Origin: CAZRXG01 sp964603985
Lineage (GTDB): Bacteria > Chloroflexota > Anaerolineae > Aggregatilineales > UBA3940
Reading direction: 5' to 3'
Length of the DNA: 30,852 nt
NCBI GenBank assembly: GCA_964603985.1
Contig: CAZRXG010000043.1
Span: 1-30,852, forward strand
The position numbers and the translations under genes were made by a program. The stretch's first letter is position 1; each line of letters begins with the position of its first letter. Below the pieces are notes generated by a model. That model made no database searches. It saw nothing but the letters and a program-made list of their open reading frames with translations, and was not told the DNA's origin. Of the stretch, positions 6,636 to 14,169 are shown in pieces.

Positions 6636-7202
6636 TCAGAAAACGCAGGGAAAGATGGCCCTGGTCTTTTTCCTGTAATCGTGGTATTGCTCGCCAAACC
6701 GTGCTTCAAGCTTTCGTTCTTCGAGGGGGATGCGCAGCAGGATGATGATCAATGCGAGCAGTGTTCCTAACCAGCCCCAACCGCAGCGAAAATAGATATT
6801 CGTTCCTGCCATGAAGAGCATCCCGGACAGATATAATGGGTGCCTGACCACCCCGTAGATGCCGGAGCTTACCAGTTGCTGCCGGTCGGTCTTCTCGATG
6901 GAAGGGGACCAGTGCCCGGCAATTTCTCGATTTGCGGCGTAGGCGATCCCCCAGCCGACCGCCAGGAAAATCCCGCCCGCCGCCGCACAGATGACCGGTG
7001 AGGTAAACTCCCGCTGCGCGGCGTCTATAAGCGAGGTGCCGACGGCGACCAGCACGGCGAATCCGCTGGCGATTGCCGTCGGGTCGCGGGCGATGCTCTG
7101 CCACCGGGCAGCAGATGGACGGGTCGCCCTTCGCTGGCTCTGGGAAAGCACTCGACCGGCCAACACAATGGCGACGTATACGATCAGCGTGGGGTAGGGC
7201 AT
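6636..7202 (-). CDS. Isoprenylcysteine carboxyl methyltransferase-like membrane protein (ICMT/PEMT family)
   Basis: A 188-residue integral membrane protein with about five hydrophobic segments (residues 3-17, 45-60, 68-88, 120-135, 140-157). The C-terminal half has the family signature: LVSSGIYGVVRHPLYLSGML at about 109-128, where the RHP-Y motif binds S-adenosylmethionine, and EERKLEARFGEQYHDY at about 160-175. Eukaryotic ICMT methylates prenylated cysteine. Bacterial relatives of this size are usually annotated as isoprenylcysteine or phospholipid methyltransferases, and their substrates are mostly unknown. The ATG has GAAGGAG 5 bases upstream. It is convergent with the duplicated gene and reads away from a repeat-rich spacer. 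Confidence 0.85.
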   Translation of the reverse strand: MPYPTLIVYVAIVLAGRVLSQSQRRATRPSAARWQSIARDPTAIASGFAVLVAVGTSLIDAAQREFTSPVICAAAGGIFLAVGWGIAYAANREIAGHWSPSIEKTDRQQLVSSGIYGVVRHPLYLSGMLFMAGTNIYFRCGWGWLGTLLALIIILLRIPLEERKLEARFGEQYHDYRKKTRAIFPCVF

Positions 7203-7221
7203 TGTGGCTCCTTCAACCCGT

Positions 7222-7327
7222 AGGCGGTTCTGTTTGCGACCCTGCGCCTATTAAACCCGCCAGCCATTCAGGCTGCAAATGCGGCCCCGGTCGATCCCCT
7301 CGGCGCGATGCCTGATTCTTCGTTTGC
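7222..7327. repeat. Family L repeat, third diverged copy
   Basis: Matches 5428-5538 and 6024-6134 with more substitutions (for example TTTGCGACCCTGCGCC in place of TTGCAAACCTGTGCC). It joins directly to the family C repeat that starts around 7321. Confidence 0.75.
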
Positions 7328-7440
7328 CCCCCACCCCCGTCCCCTCCCCCACATCTCGCGCCTGACGGCGCTGGGGGGAGGGGGGAAGTCAGGCGAAGCG
7401 ATTCCCATCGTGGCCGGATTACATACTCAAGGTGCATCAA
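7321..7440. repeat. Family C intergenic repeat, full copy
   Basis: Opens with GTTTGCCCCCCACCCCCG, then forms a long imperfect hairpin CCCCTCCCCC.../...GGGGGGAGGGG with an inner GCGCC-TGAC-GGCGC stem. The tail CCATCGTGGCCGGATTA-CATACTCAAGG provides an empty-site comparison for MITE copy 1. Other copies are at 17699-17766 and 26027-26134. Confidence 0.85.
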
Positions 7441-7466
7441 TGGGGGGACACAGCGGAGCGCAGCAA
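7440..7466. repeat. Partial copy of family P repeat
   Basis: GGGGGGACACAGCGGAGCGC matches the right arm of the palindromic family (GGGGGGACACATCGGAGCGC elsewhere). The left arm is absent, apparently replaced by the family C tail. Confidence 0.65.
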
Positions 7467-7474
7467 CTTTGTCC

Positions 7475-7500
7475 CGGTCTCCCCGAAACTCAAACACGCC
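7475..7500. repeat. Block shared with 16476-16501
   Basis: GTCTCCCC(G/A)(A/G)AACTCAAACACGCC occurs here and upstream of the dipeptidase gene, both times about 100 bp ahead of a plus-strand start. A weaker match continues to the -10 region. It may be a repeat that carries promoter sequence. Confidence 0.6.
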
Positions 7501-7538
7501 CGTTGGCCGGGCAGACATTTCCACCGGCAAAGGGATGC

Positions 7539-7544
7539 TATAAT
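7539..7544 (+). promoter_or_regulatory. Extended -10 promoter of the DUF6941-type gene
   Basis: TGC-TATAAT is a perfect extended -10 about 40 bases before the gene. No good -35 is seen, as expected for extended -10 promoters. Confidence 0.6.
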
Positions 7545-7585
7545 GGCTGTGATAGTGTGGAACTCTACAATCAAGGATGCCAGGT

Positions 7586-7996
7586 ATGAAGCTGATGATG
7601 TTGATCACGGCTGACTATGCAAGCATCGACCGGGCCACAGGTAAGCTCAACATACTTGGTGCGTTTTCCCGGATCAGCACAAAAAGGTTCCCCGCCAAGC
7701 ATAAAAGAATGGCGGTGGTGGTCAAAATCCGGGCCGAGCTTGGCGATCACTCAGATTTGCGTGCGCTATCAGTAGTCATGGTGGATGAGGATGGGACGGA
7801 ACATATGAGGGTTCCGGGACGGTTTCGGCTGCCGCCCGGTCATGGTGGGGTGCGGCCTGAATTCAATGCCGTGTTAGAACTTAACGGCCTGAAATTCCCG
7901 AAGCCCGGGACTTATGAATTCAGGATTCTTGTGGACGAGGAGATGCTGGGCTATACCTCGATTGAGCTTGTGGAGATTAAGCGACAGTCGGAGTGA
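7586..7996 (+). CDS. DUF6941-type conserved protein
   Basis: A small, mostly beta-stranded protein of 136 residues from this start. The opening (MKLMMLITADYASIDRATGKLNILGAF), followed by a basic segment and repeated strand patterns (MAVVVKIRAELGD, LSVVMVDEDG, GTYEFRILVDEEMLGYTSIEL), fits the DUF6941 family. That family is frequent in Chloroflexota and other bacteria and has no known function; it resembles an immunoglobulin-like or C2-like sandwich. An upstream in-frame ATG at 7577 abuts AAGG with no spacing, so the ATG at 7586 (9-base spacing) is preferred. It has its own promoter and is not in an operon. No signal peptide is visible. Confidence 0.8.
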   Translation: MKLMMLITADYASIDRATGKLNILGAFSRISTKRFPAKHKRMAVVVKIRAELGDHSDLRALSVVMVDEDGTEHMRVPGRFRLPPGHGGVRPEFNAVLELNGLKFPKPGTYEFRILVDEEMLGYTSIELVEIKRQSE

Positions 7997-8011
7997 GCGA
8001 TCTCTTTCCCC

Positions 8012-8081
8012 CCCTTTGGCGTTACACGACCCCCGGCGCGGGCTCCGCTTTAGCTCCCCTCTGGCAGCAGGCTCACACACC
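8012..8081. repeat. Direct repeat flanking the 8094-8699 gene, left copy
   Basis: About 70 bp (CCCTTTGGCGTTACACGACC, then CCCGGCGCGGGCTCCGC, ending CACACACC). It matches 8710-8781 in the same orientation with roughly a dozen differences and includes a CCCGGCGCGGG hairpin-like core. Confidence 0.85.
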
Positions 8082-8093
8082 ATGACAGTGCAG

Positions 8094-8699
8094 CTATATT
8101 GCGTGTGTGTTGTAGTGTATGCCGGTGGAATATAAATACATTGCGATTAGCCAGGCTGTAATGGCAAGCGGGAAAAGGGTTTGCGAGACAGCCATTTCGA
8201 ATAAAACTGCGATAAAAGCAGCGCCAAGCAGGACAACGGCATACCAAAAGCCAATGTAAAATGCCTTATATATGCCACGCCCCAACCCGGCGGGGATATT
8301 GGGCATCGCTACTGCGGCAGTTGTGTGGAGATCGCGCCACTTGCGCTTTTTGGGTTTCCAACGCTCTATCCCGTAGTAATCACTAAGCAGTATGTCTTCC
8401 TTAATCACAGCCGGAAAGTACGTGACGTAAAAACCGGCACCAAGTAGAAGTATGGGGGGCATGATATCGAAGCGCCCGGCGAACAATGATAATACGTGGA
8501 GCGCCAGGGCAAATACCAGCCCCAGTAAAGAGAATACGAATAACAAGAGGCGGATGGTTCCCATAAACCGGGTTTCCTGTGAGAATACGTGGAGTGCTAT
8601 ATCAAAGCGCTTAGAGAAGAACGATAATGTGTAGAGCACCAAGATAAGTGTCAGCCCTGGCAAGAAGAGTATGAAAAACAAAAGGCGAACGGTTTCCAT
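8094..8699 (-). CDS. Membrane protein with an internal duplication, function unknown
   Basis: A roughly 201-residue integral membrane protein with 5-6 hydrophobic helices. The first ~85 residues are two copies of one ~43-residue unit: METVRLLFFILFLPGLTLIL...SFFSKRFDI and MGTIRLLLFVFSLLGLVFAL...SLFAGRFDI. The duplication is also visible in the DNA. A charged cytoplasmic-looking segment (YGIERWKPKKRKWRDL) precedes the final helices. No family is recognised. The ATG at 8699 is preferred because GGGAG lies 8 bases upstream; the longer frame from 8720 has no such site. The whole gene sits between ~70-bp direct repeats (8012-8081, 8710-8781), and the right repeat supplies part of its ribosome site. 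It is less GC-rich than its neighbours, which hints at transfer. Confidence 0.75.
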   Translation of the reverse strand: METVRLLFFILFLPGLTLILVLYTLSFFSKRFDIALHVFSQETRFMGTIRLLLFVFSLLGLVFALALHVLSLFAGRFDIMPPILLLGAGFYVTYFPAVIKEDILLSDYYGIERWKPKKRKWRDLHTTAAVAMPNIPAGLGRGIYKAFYIGFWYAVVLLGAAFIAVLFEMAVSQTLFPLAITAWLIAMYLYSTGIHYNTHAI

Positions 8700-8709
8700 A
8701 GTCCAGACT

Positions 8710-8781
8710 CCCTTTGGCATTATGCGACCCCCGGCGCGGGCTCCGCATTAGCTCCCGCCCCCGGCAACAGGCGCACACACC
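8710..8781. repeat. Direct repeat flanking the 8094-8699 gene, right copy
   Basis: Same orientation as 8012-8081. The two copies bracket exactly one gene, so recombination between them would excise it. Confidence 0.85.
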
Positions 8782-8809
8782 GGGCGGCTCGATTTGAGGT
8801 CAGGGTGAG

Positions 8810-9391
8810 TCAGCGCAGTAGATCCACCAGCCAGCTAATAATGAACCAGACCGCCCATATGCCAAACACGATCCTGACTGGAAGTGGCTCATACGAGAAC
8901 CGTGGACTGAGCAGGTACCAAATCACCAAAACACAGATCACGATCCTGACAATGATGCTGTATGCCGAGTACTTGACTTTGCCGTCTTCGACGGATAGCT
9001 TCAAGGCTGTTTGCTCTTCCCATGCAGGATCGTAAGTAAACCCAAACTGATAGTGGTAGCCCCGATCAGTAGAGATTTTCAGAATCAACCCTTTTGTAAA
9101 TCCTAATCCAGCGAAGGTTCTAACCTGCAGCAGAGTGGCATCGGTGATAGTAGAGAGCGGAATCACCCAAGAGCCGCAAATCAGTTTCTCGGCAGTCAGA
9201 ATGAGAACGCCCCTCCTGGATGTGACCCAACCAAACTCGCGTCGAACCTCTTGTTCCCTTTCAGTTCTCTGTGCTTTGGTGGCACCTGCAGCCAGCACTT
9301 GTGTGCCCGGCTCCCGGTTCAGCAAGCGTTTGACTCGAAGTGGAACTAAATACACGGCGTTCAAGATAGTGCGAGATAGTGCGGTGTACAC
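8810..9391 (-). CDS. PH-like domain membrane protein
   Basis: 193 residues. The central region (about 55-130: GVLILTAEKLICGSWVIPLSTITDATL, LGFTKGLILKISTDRGYHYQFGF) reads like a bacterial PH/GRAM-type beta domain, in which a small strand-rich sheet is followed by a helix. Two hydrophobic helices at the C-terminus (about 143-160 and 168-188) anchor it in the membrane. Bacterial PH-domain proteins usually act as envelope or oligomerisation modules; no specific role can be given. The start is GTG at 9391, supported by AAAGGAGG with 5-base spacing. It has the same strand and similar lower GC as the preceding membrane gene, but about 110 bp separates them. Confidence 0.7.
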   Translation of the reverse strand: MYTALSRTILNAVYLVPLRVKRLLNREPGTQVLAAGATKAQRTEREQEVRREFGWVTSRRGVLILTAEKLICGSWVIPLSTITDATLLQVRTFAGLGFTKGLILKISTDRGYHYQFGFTYDPAWEEQTALKLSVEDGKVKYSAYSIIVRIVICVLVIWYLLSPRFSYEPLPVRIVFGIWAVWFIISWLVDLLR

Positions 9392-9456
9392 GTCAACCTC
9401 CTTTGAGGAAGGTATCCCATAAATCTATGGACCTGTGCGTTTCCTATGTTTCCTAT

Positions 9457-9462
9457 ATTGTA
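9457..9462 (-). promoter_or_regulatory. Possible -10 of the PH-like gene
   Basis: Minus-strand TACAAT about 65 bases upstream of the GTG start. No clear -35. Nothing else is recognisable in 9392-9580 except a repeated TTTCCTAT. Confidence 0.35.
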
Positions 9463-9580
9463 CTGAGTCCTATCGTGGCCGGGGGTGAGGGCGTGGGTTG
9501 GCATGGGATGATTGGGGGCGGAAGCGTCGACAATAGTCAACGCTAAGAGATAAGGAGATAGGTAACGATATTAAACAATA

Positions 9581-9641
<61 letters not shown>

Positions 9642-9721
9642 TATATCCTGCAGGGTGTGACGCCGCTTTTGTGTTCTTCGCGAGCCACTCCCCCGCCGCC
9701 CCGGCACAAGCAGAGGCCCCT

Positions 9722-10678
9722 CTAATCCTGTTGGTAGTACGGCCCAACCACCTCAATGTAGTCCGTGATGATGCCGTCCACAGGAATATCGGAGAATGCG
9801 GCGGCATCTTCTTCCGAGTCGACGATCACATAGAACCTCACACCGGCCCGTGACGCGGTTCCGAGGAACCGGTACGGCCAGCCCCACGCCAGACGGACGT
9901 ACCGGGCGGGCAGTCCAAGTCCCTCGCCCCGGCATTCCTCCGGGAACCCGCCCAGGCCAAACGTCAGCACGTATGGAAGGAGGCATCGTTTAGCCAGGGG
10001 GCGGTTAGCCAGCAGGCGGGTCACTGCCGGAGCCTCTGAGTGAACGTAGGCGTACACCTCTTCAGGGCCCCAGTAGTAGAGCCGCGCCTGTTGCTCCTGG
10101 GGCACCTGCTCGATCACGTCCAGCAGCAGGGCTGCCGTCTCCATCGAGCCGTCTTTGTGATCGAGCAGGAACGACCCGTCGGGGAACTCCTGCAAGACCT
10201 CGCTCAGCGTCGGCATCAGGCCCACGCCCTGGCCCCGGAAGGGGAACGTTTGCCCGTCGTCGTAGGTGTACCCATACCCAATGTCGAGGCTCTTCAGGTA
10301 ATCGAGGGTGTGCTCGCTTACCTCGCCTTCGCCATCGGTGCGACATTCGAGCATCCCGTCATGAAAGATGACCAGCTCATTATCGCCGGTTCGCCTGATG
10401 TCTATCTCGATGATGGTTGCCCCCATGTCGAAGGCCGCCCGGATCGACTCAAGGGTGTTCTCGATGTACTCGTGGGTCGGCTCGTAGATGTGTTGAGCCT
10501 CACAGCCCGTCCCACGATCATAGGTTCCCTTTTCCCAGTTGACGTGAACGCCCCTGTGCGACACAACGTCAAACGTATCTTTGGGGGGCACGATGGCCGG
10601 GCGACCGCCGTAAAAAAGCTGGAACAAGACGAAGGCCACACCGACCGCGATGATCGCAAAGAAGATCCGTTTTTTCAT
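9722..10678 (-). CDS. Membrane-anchored glycerophosphodiester phosphodiesterase family protein
   Basis: 318 residues. An N-terminal hydrophobic segment (residues 4-23) acts as anchor or signal, so the enzyme probably faces outside. The TIM-barrel GDPD domain has the catalytic and metal residues: H41-R42-G43, E73-N74-T75, E91-I-D93 and H106-D107. The family hydrolyses glycerophosphodiesters to glycerol-3-phosphate and an alcohol in lipid turnover or phosphate scavenging. The segment between HRG and ENT (about 30 residues, including YDRGTGCEAQHIYEPTHEY) is much longer than the usual few residues. The end (DSEEDAAAFSDIPVDGIITDY) is typical of the family. The ATG at 10678 has only a weak upstream site. 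It reads away from the response-regulator terminator, so it is transcribed separately. Its stop lies 80 bp from the assembly gap. Confidence 0.85.
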   Translation of the reverse strand: MKKRIFFAIIAVGVAFVLFQLFYGGRPAIVPPKDTFDVVSHRGVHVNWEKGTYDRGTGCEAQHIYEPTHEYIENTLESIRAAFDMGATIIEIDIRRTGDNELVIFHDGMLECRTDGEGEVSEHTLDYLKSLDIGYGYTYDDGQTFPFRGQGVGLMPTLSEVLQEFPDGSFLLDHKDGSMETAALLLDVIEQVPQEQQARLYYWGPEEVYAYVHSEAPAVTRLLANRPLAKRCLLPYVLTFGLGGFPEECRGEGLGLPARYVRLAWGWPYRFLGTASRAGVRFYVIVDSEEDAAAFSDIPVDGIITDYIEVVGPYYQQD

Positions 10679-10729
10679 AAGTATCCGTTTCTGAAGCCTG
10701 ATCTGTGAAGTAGATGTGCTGTACGTCCC

Positions 10730-10761
10730 TAAAAAAACGGCGGGGATGTGCTCCCCGCCGT
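10730..10761 (-). terminator. Rho-independent terminator of the response regulator gene
   Basis: A perfect 10-bp stem ACGGCGGGGA/TCCCCGCCGT with a 5-base loop. On the minus strand it is followed by TTTTTTT and begins only a few bases after the stop codon. Confidence 0.92.
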
Positions 10762-10764
10762 CCG

Positions 10765-11427
10765 CTAGGCTTTCTCTTCTGGCTCCGGCTTCGTTTCTTC
10801 CTCTGTGTCCTTCTTGGGCGGCTCTGGGGGTTTTGCCTCCGCTTTGGCTTCGTCGGATGGCTTCTCTTCGGCCTCGCCGGATGGCTTCTCTTCGGTCTCG
10901 GCGGCTGGCTTCTCTTCGGTCTCGGCGGCTGGCTTCTCTTCGGCCTCGGCGGCTGGTTTCTCCTCAGCCTCGCCGGATGGCTTCTCTTCGGCCTCGCCGG
11001 ATGGCTTCTCTTCGGCCTCGGCGGAGGGCTTCTCTTCGGCCTCGTCGACCGGCTTCTTCTCGGCCTCGGCGGACAGCCTGTCCAGCACCTGCTTCAGCCG
11101 GTCGATGTCCACCGGCTTCACCAGGTAGTCCATCGCCCCGATCTTACGCGCCTGCTCGATGGTGTGGGGGTCGTCCTCCACGGTCACGAACACCACCGGC
11201 GTGTCCCTGGAGATCGGCTCGCGCTTCACGTAGCGCAGCAGCTCCATCCCGTCGATGCCGGGGATGTTCAGGTCGAGCAGGATCAGCGTTGGCCGCGTCT
11301 TGTGTATCGCCTGGATGGCCGACCGTGGGTCATATACCACCTTCGTCTCGTAGTCAAGCTGGTCGACCATGTCGGCGATGGCCTCGGCCACGGTTGCGTC
11401 ATCTTCGACGATCAATATGTAGGACAT
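10765..11427 (-). CDS. Response regulator receiver protein with a long Glu/Lys/Pro repeat tail
   Basis: About 220 residues. Residues 1-120 are a CheY-like receiver domain: acidic pair EDD at 8-10, phospho-acceptor Asp at about 52 in LILLDLNIPGIDG, conserved Thr in VVFVTVEDD and Lys in MDYLVKPVD. There is no DNA-binding or enzymatic output domain. The last ~100 residues are about nine copies of an 8-residue unit, E-A-E-E-K-P-S/A-G/A, encoded by a 24-bp minisatellite, then a Pro/Glu/Lys-rich end. This tail is highly charged and presumably disordered. No histidine kinase is nearby. An upstream GTG precedes the ATG, but GAGGGG with 7-base spacing favours ATG at 11427. The opposite-strand frame rich in Gly/Leu/Trp is an artefact of the repeat. 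Confidence 0.85.
   Translation of the reverse strand: MSYILIVEDDATVAEAIADMVDQLDYETKVVYDPRSAIQAIHKTRPTLILLDLNIPGIDGMELLRYVKREPISRDTPVVFVTVEDDPHTIEQARKIGAMDYLVKPVDIDRLKQVLDRLSAEAEKKPVDEAEEKPSAEAEEKPSGEAEEKPSGEAEEKPAAEAEEKPAAETEEKPAAETEEKPSGEAEEKPSDEAKAEAKPPEPPKKDTEEETKPEPEEKA
10840..11070. repeat. 24-bp coding minisatellite in the response regulator tail
   Basis: About nine tandem 24-bp units (GGCTTCTCTTCGGCCTCG plus GCGGCT or CCGGAT on the plus strand) in frame with the gene. Near-identical units alternate in type, suggesting recent slippage or unequal exchange. Copy number could vary between strains. Confidence 0.9.
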
Positions 11428-11466
11428 CACCTCACCCCTCGCTGATTACTGGTAACCCTCAGCCTC

Positions 11467-11472
11467 ATTATA
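11467..11472 (-). promoter_or_regulatory. -10 element of the response regulator gene
   Basis: Minus-strand TATAAT about 40 bases upstream of the start codon; the -35 is poor. Confidence 0.5.
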
Positions 11473-11650
11473 AACCCATCTCCCCCGCGCTCCACTCCCC
11501 CACCTGTACTATGGACCAAACGCGCTTCCCACATCGCTACCAGTGAGGCTGACAGCCGCGAAGTCTGTTCGTGGAATCGATCGGATCTGGACAACTCCAC
11601 CCGAACGCGCCACACTCAATACACGTTACGGATCACACGGAGGCAGCCCC

Positions 11651-12025
11651 ATGAACCCTGTCACCCGCAGGCTGGTCGATCAACTCGGTGAGCGCCGCAT
11701 TGCCCGCTTCGTCGCGCGCTGGGACGCGTTGGAGGCGCTGGTGATCCGCGTCTACCGCGAGAAAGCCGCCTCACCGCATGACGAGACAGCATACGCGCGC
11801 CTCCGGAGATGGCTCCACAGGCGCTACGCCGGGCGGCAGGATGCGCTCCGTCCTTACTGGCAGGCGGCGACAATCAACGACCGGCCCCTCACCGAAGACC
11901 CGTTTCTGTGCCTGCTGGCCGTCGAGCGGGCGGCGGGCTTCGTCGACAACTGGCCCGCCATGCAGACCCTGCCCGCCGCGCGCCAGGCGCTCAACGAGTG
12001 GCTGGTTGACAGGCTCAACCGCTGA
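11651..12025 (+). CDS. Hypothetical protein, 124 residues
   Basis: An arginine- and tryptophan-rich, mainly helical soluble protein. It opens MNPVTRRLVDQLGERRIARF and includes ARLRRWLHRRYAGRQDALRPYW and a C-terminal helix ALNEWLVDRLNR. I recognise no family or catalytic motif and cannot give a function. The frame is open upstream to 11543, but the ATG at 11651 follows GGAGG with about 8-base spacing. It is divergent from the response regulator and convergent with the SH3 protein gene. Codon use (strong third-position GC) supports a real gene. Confidence 0.65.
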   Translation: MNPVTRRLVDQLGERRIARFVARWDALEALVIRVYREKAASPHDETAYARLRRWLHRRYAGRQDALRPYWQAATINDRPLTEDPFLCLLAVERAAGFVDNWPAMQTLPAARQALNEWLVDRLNR

Positions 12026-12084
12026 GCGCAGGCCATCGACGGGGGCGGACGTTACCCGCCCCCTTGCCGTGCCCGCCTCGGTCG

Positions 12085-13530
12085 CTAGTACGCCAGGATG
12101 GGCAGGTCGACGGGCGGCACTACCATGATGACGTACGCGCTGCTCAGCCAACCCTCGATGCCGCTGGACAGCCTCACCTTGAACCACGACCCGGTCGCCG
12201 TGCGCCCGATCACGGTCACGTAATCGCCCTCGTACACCATCGTGATGATCGGGTAGTAGGAGCCGGGGCCGACCCGCACGTTGAGCGCCCCCGCCGTGAC
12301 CACGGCCGTGCCGGGTGTGAAGGCCGCCGGTTCACCCGGTGGTGGCTGCTGCGGGTCCCCGCCGCCGCCCATGCCGTCCATGATGGGCAGCGTCATGATG
12401 TCGATGTCGGCCTCGATGACCGTCACACCGAGCCAGCCCTCCATGCCGTTAGGCAGGCTGACGTACACCCACGTACCGGCGGCGTTGCGTCCCAGCAGCG
12501 TCACGTGCGTGCCCTCGCCCAGCAGGGTGATGACCGCCGAGTCGATGCTGGGGCCGCTGTACAGGTTGGCCTGTCCGGCGACCACGTAGGCCGTGCCCGT
12601 CGGGGGCGGTGCGGGCGGCGGTGCGGGCACGGCGATGTCGTCCGGCACGACCGGCAGTGACATGATCTCGACGTCCGCTTCGATGAACACCACCCCGATC
12701 CAGCCTAACATCCCGTTGGGCAGGCTGACGTACACCCACGTACCGGCGCTGTTGCGCCCCAGCAGCGTCACGTGCGTGCCCTGCCCGACGATGACCAGCA
12801 CGCCCGACTCGATGCTGGGCGTGATGTGCAGGTTGACCTGCCCGGTGACCACGTAGGCCGTGCCGCTGGGCACCGGGACGCCCGACGGCGGCTGCGCGCC
12901 GGACGGCTGCCCCCCGGAAGCCCCGCCCGGTCCCTCGGCAGGCACCGACGTCAGCGTCATGAGGTCCACGCTGCCCAGGATGTAGGCCGAGCTTACCCAC
13001 CCGCCGACGTTCGCCTGGGTGCGTATGTAGACCCAGCTTGCGTCGTGATTGCGTCCCAGCAGCGCCACGTAGTCGTTCTGGTGCACCACCGTCACAATCG
13101 GGTAGTACATGCCCGGCCCGGTGCGTACGTTGAGCGTACCCGCCGTCACAACCGCCCACGGCTCGAAGACCATGTCGGCGATGGGGAGCTCGGAGTAGGT
13201 CTCACCGTAGACGATCTGCACGTGCGCGCTGCCGACCCAGCCTACCGTGCCGGTGGAGGTGCGAACCTCCACCCACGAACTGTCGGCGTTGCGGCGCAGC
13301 AGCTCCACAAAGTCACCCTCGCTCACCGTCTCCAGGACGGGGTGGCAGGTGGTGGGGCCTATGCGCACGTTCAGCTTGCCGGTGGTGATCATGCCCGTCA
13401 CCCTTCCCTGCTGCCCGGCCGGTGCGTCGATCTGGCTTGCGGCCAGAGGCATCGCCAGCATCAGGGCGACGACGGCCACCGACGCCAGGATAACGGGACG
13501 GTCCAATAATTTACGCAGTTTCTTATCCAC
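12085..13530 (-). CDS. Secreted protein with five bacterial SH3 (SH3b) domains
   Basis: About 481 residues. An N-terminal signal/anchor (MDKKLRKLLDRPVILASVAV followed by a hydrophobic run to about residue 33) exports the protein. Five SH3b repeats follow, each with the motif (L)NVRxGPxxxYPIxxxVxxGDYVxLLGRNxxxxWVxVRxxxGxxGWVxxxY. In this numbering they lie at roughly 45-105, 125-185, 225-285, 310-370 and 410-470. Repeats three and four are nearly identical to each other and carry HVTLLGRNSAGTWVYVSLPN. Pro/Gly-rich linkers separate the later ones. SH3b domains commonly bind cell-wall or surface ligands; no catalytic domain is present. GTG at 13530 is chosen because AAGGAG lies 7 bases upstream; the longer TTG frame from 13566 lacks support and would put a basic tail before the signal. 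Confidence 0.88.
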   Translation of the reverse strand: MDKKLRKLLDRPVILASVAVVALMLAMPLAASQIDAPAGQQGRVTGMITTGKLNVRIGPTTCHPVLETVSEGDFVELLRRNADSSWVEVRTSTGTVGWVGSAHVQIVYGETYSELPIADMVFEPWAVVTAGTLNVRTGPGMYYPIVTVVHQNDYVALLGRNHDASWVYIRTQANVGGWVSSAYILGSVDLMTLTSVPAEGPGGASGGQPSGAQPPSGVPVPSGTAYVVTGQVNLHITPSIESGVLVIVGQGTHVTLLGRNSAGTWVYVSLPNGMLGWIGVVFIEADVEIMSLPVVPDDIAVPAPPPAPPPTGTAYVVAGQANLYSGPSIDSAVITLLGEGTHVTLLGRNAAGTWVYVSLPNGMEGWLGVTVIEADIDIMTLPIMDGMGGGGDPQQPPPGEPAAFTPGTAVVTAGALNVRVGPGSYYPIITMVYEGDYVTVIGRTATGSWFKVRLSSGIEGWLSSAYVIMVVPPVDLPILAY

Positions 13531-13582
13531 TGGCTGGCTCCTTCGCGTCCTCTTTCCGTTTGACAATCCTCACGCACCCTCT

Positions 13583-13610
13583 ATTATATACAAATTGCGA
13601 TAGAGACCAA
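13583..13610 (-). promoter_or_regulatory. Sigma-70-type promoter of the SH3 protein gene
   Basis: On the minus strand, TTGGTC (13605-13610), a 16-base spacer, then TATAAT (13583-13588). This gives a leader of about 45 bases before the GTG start at 13530. Confidence 0.65.
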
Positions 13611-13716
13611 TTCGTTCATAGAACCGGATTCGCATATTTGACGACGACTGCTGCCCCACGCAGTCCGCGAAGCCCGTGCATTCCCCTTAGACTTTACCCC
13701 TGGAGGCGAAAAACCA

Positions 13717-14169
13717 ATGTCCCTGGTCGATCAGGCTGTTTCCCGCTTCGAAGCGGGGTTTGCTTGCTCTCAGTCCGTGTTCTCGACTTACAGCCACTTA
13801 TTTGACCTGTCCCCTGAGGTGGCCGTCAGGGTTGCCGAGCCGTTCGGTGGCGGTATTGCATCCCTTGGCCTGACCTGCGGTGCGGTCACCGGGGCGCTCA
13901 TGGTCATCGGCCTGAAGCATGGCCGGACCGAGGCCGACGATGTCGAGGCGAAGGAGAGGACGCGCGAACTGGCCCGCCGGTTTATCGACGAGTTCGAGGC
14001 CCGCAACGGGACGATTGTGTGCAGCAGGCTCCTGGGCTGCGACATCAGCACGCCGGAGGGGCTGGCCTCCGCCGAGGAGCAGAACCTCTTTGAGACGCGC
14101 TGCCCCCGTTTCGTGCGTGATGCTGCCGAGATCGTCGAGCAGCTTATCCCTGAATGCAGATCGAGGTAG
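13717..14169 (+). CDS. C_GCAxxG_C_C family redox protein
   Basis: 150 residues, matching the C_GCAxxG_C_C family. It has C17 in FACSQSVF, the core LTCGAVTGALMVIGL with C54, then CSRLLGCDI and RCPRFV toward the C-terminus. The spacing and the Gly-rich stretch before the core Cys (EPFGGGIASLG) are typical. Members are small cysteine proteins of uncertain function, often near redox or metal genes, and are thought to form disulfides or bind metal. The ATG at 13717 follows GGAGG with about 10-base spacing. It is divergent from the SH3 protein gene across a 186-bp spacer and convergent with the cyclase. No signal peptide. Confidence 0.88.
   Translation: MSLVDQAVSRFEAGFACSQSVFSTYSHLFDLSPEVAVRVAEPFGGGIASLGLTCGAVTGALMVIGLKHGRTEADDVEAKERTRELARRFIDEFEARNGTIVCSRLLGCDISTPEGLASAEEQNLFETRCPRFVRDAAEIVEQLIPECRSR

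Noticed and set aside
10714..11445. Plus-strand frame encoding Gly-Trp-Leu-Leu-Phe repeats
   Set aside because: Complement of the 24-bp minisatellite in the response regulator; the receiver domain on the other strand is clearly the real gene.
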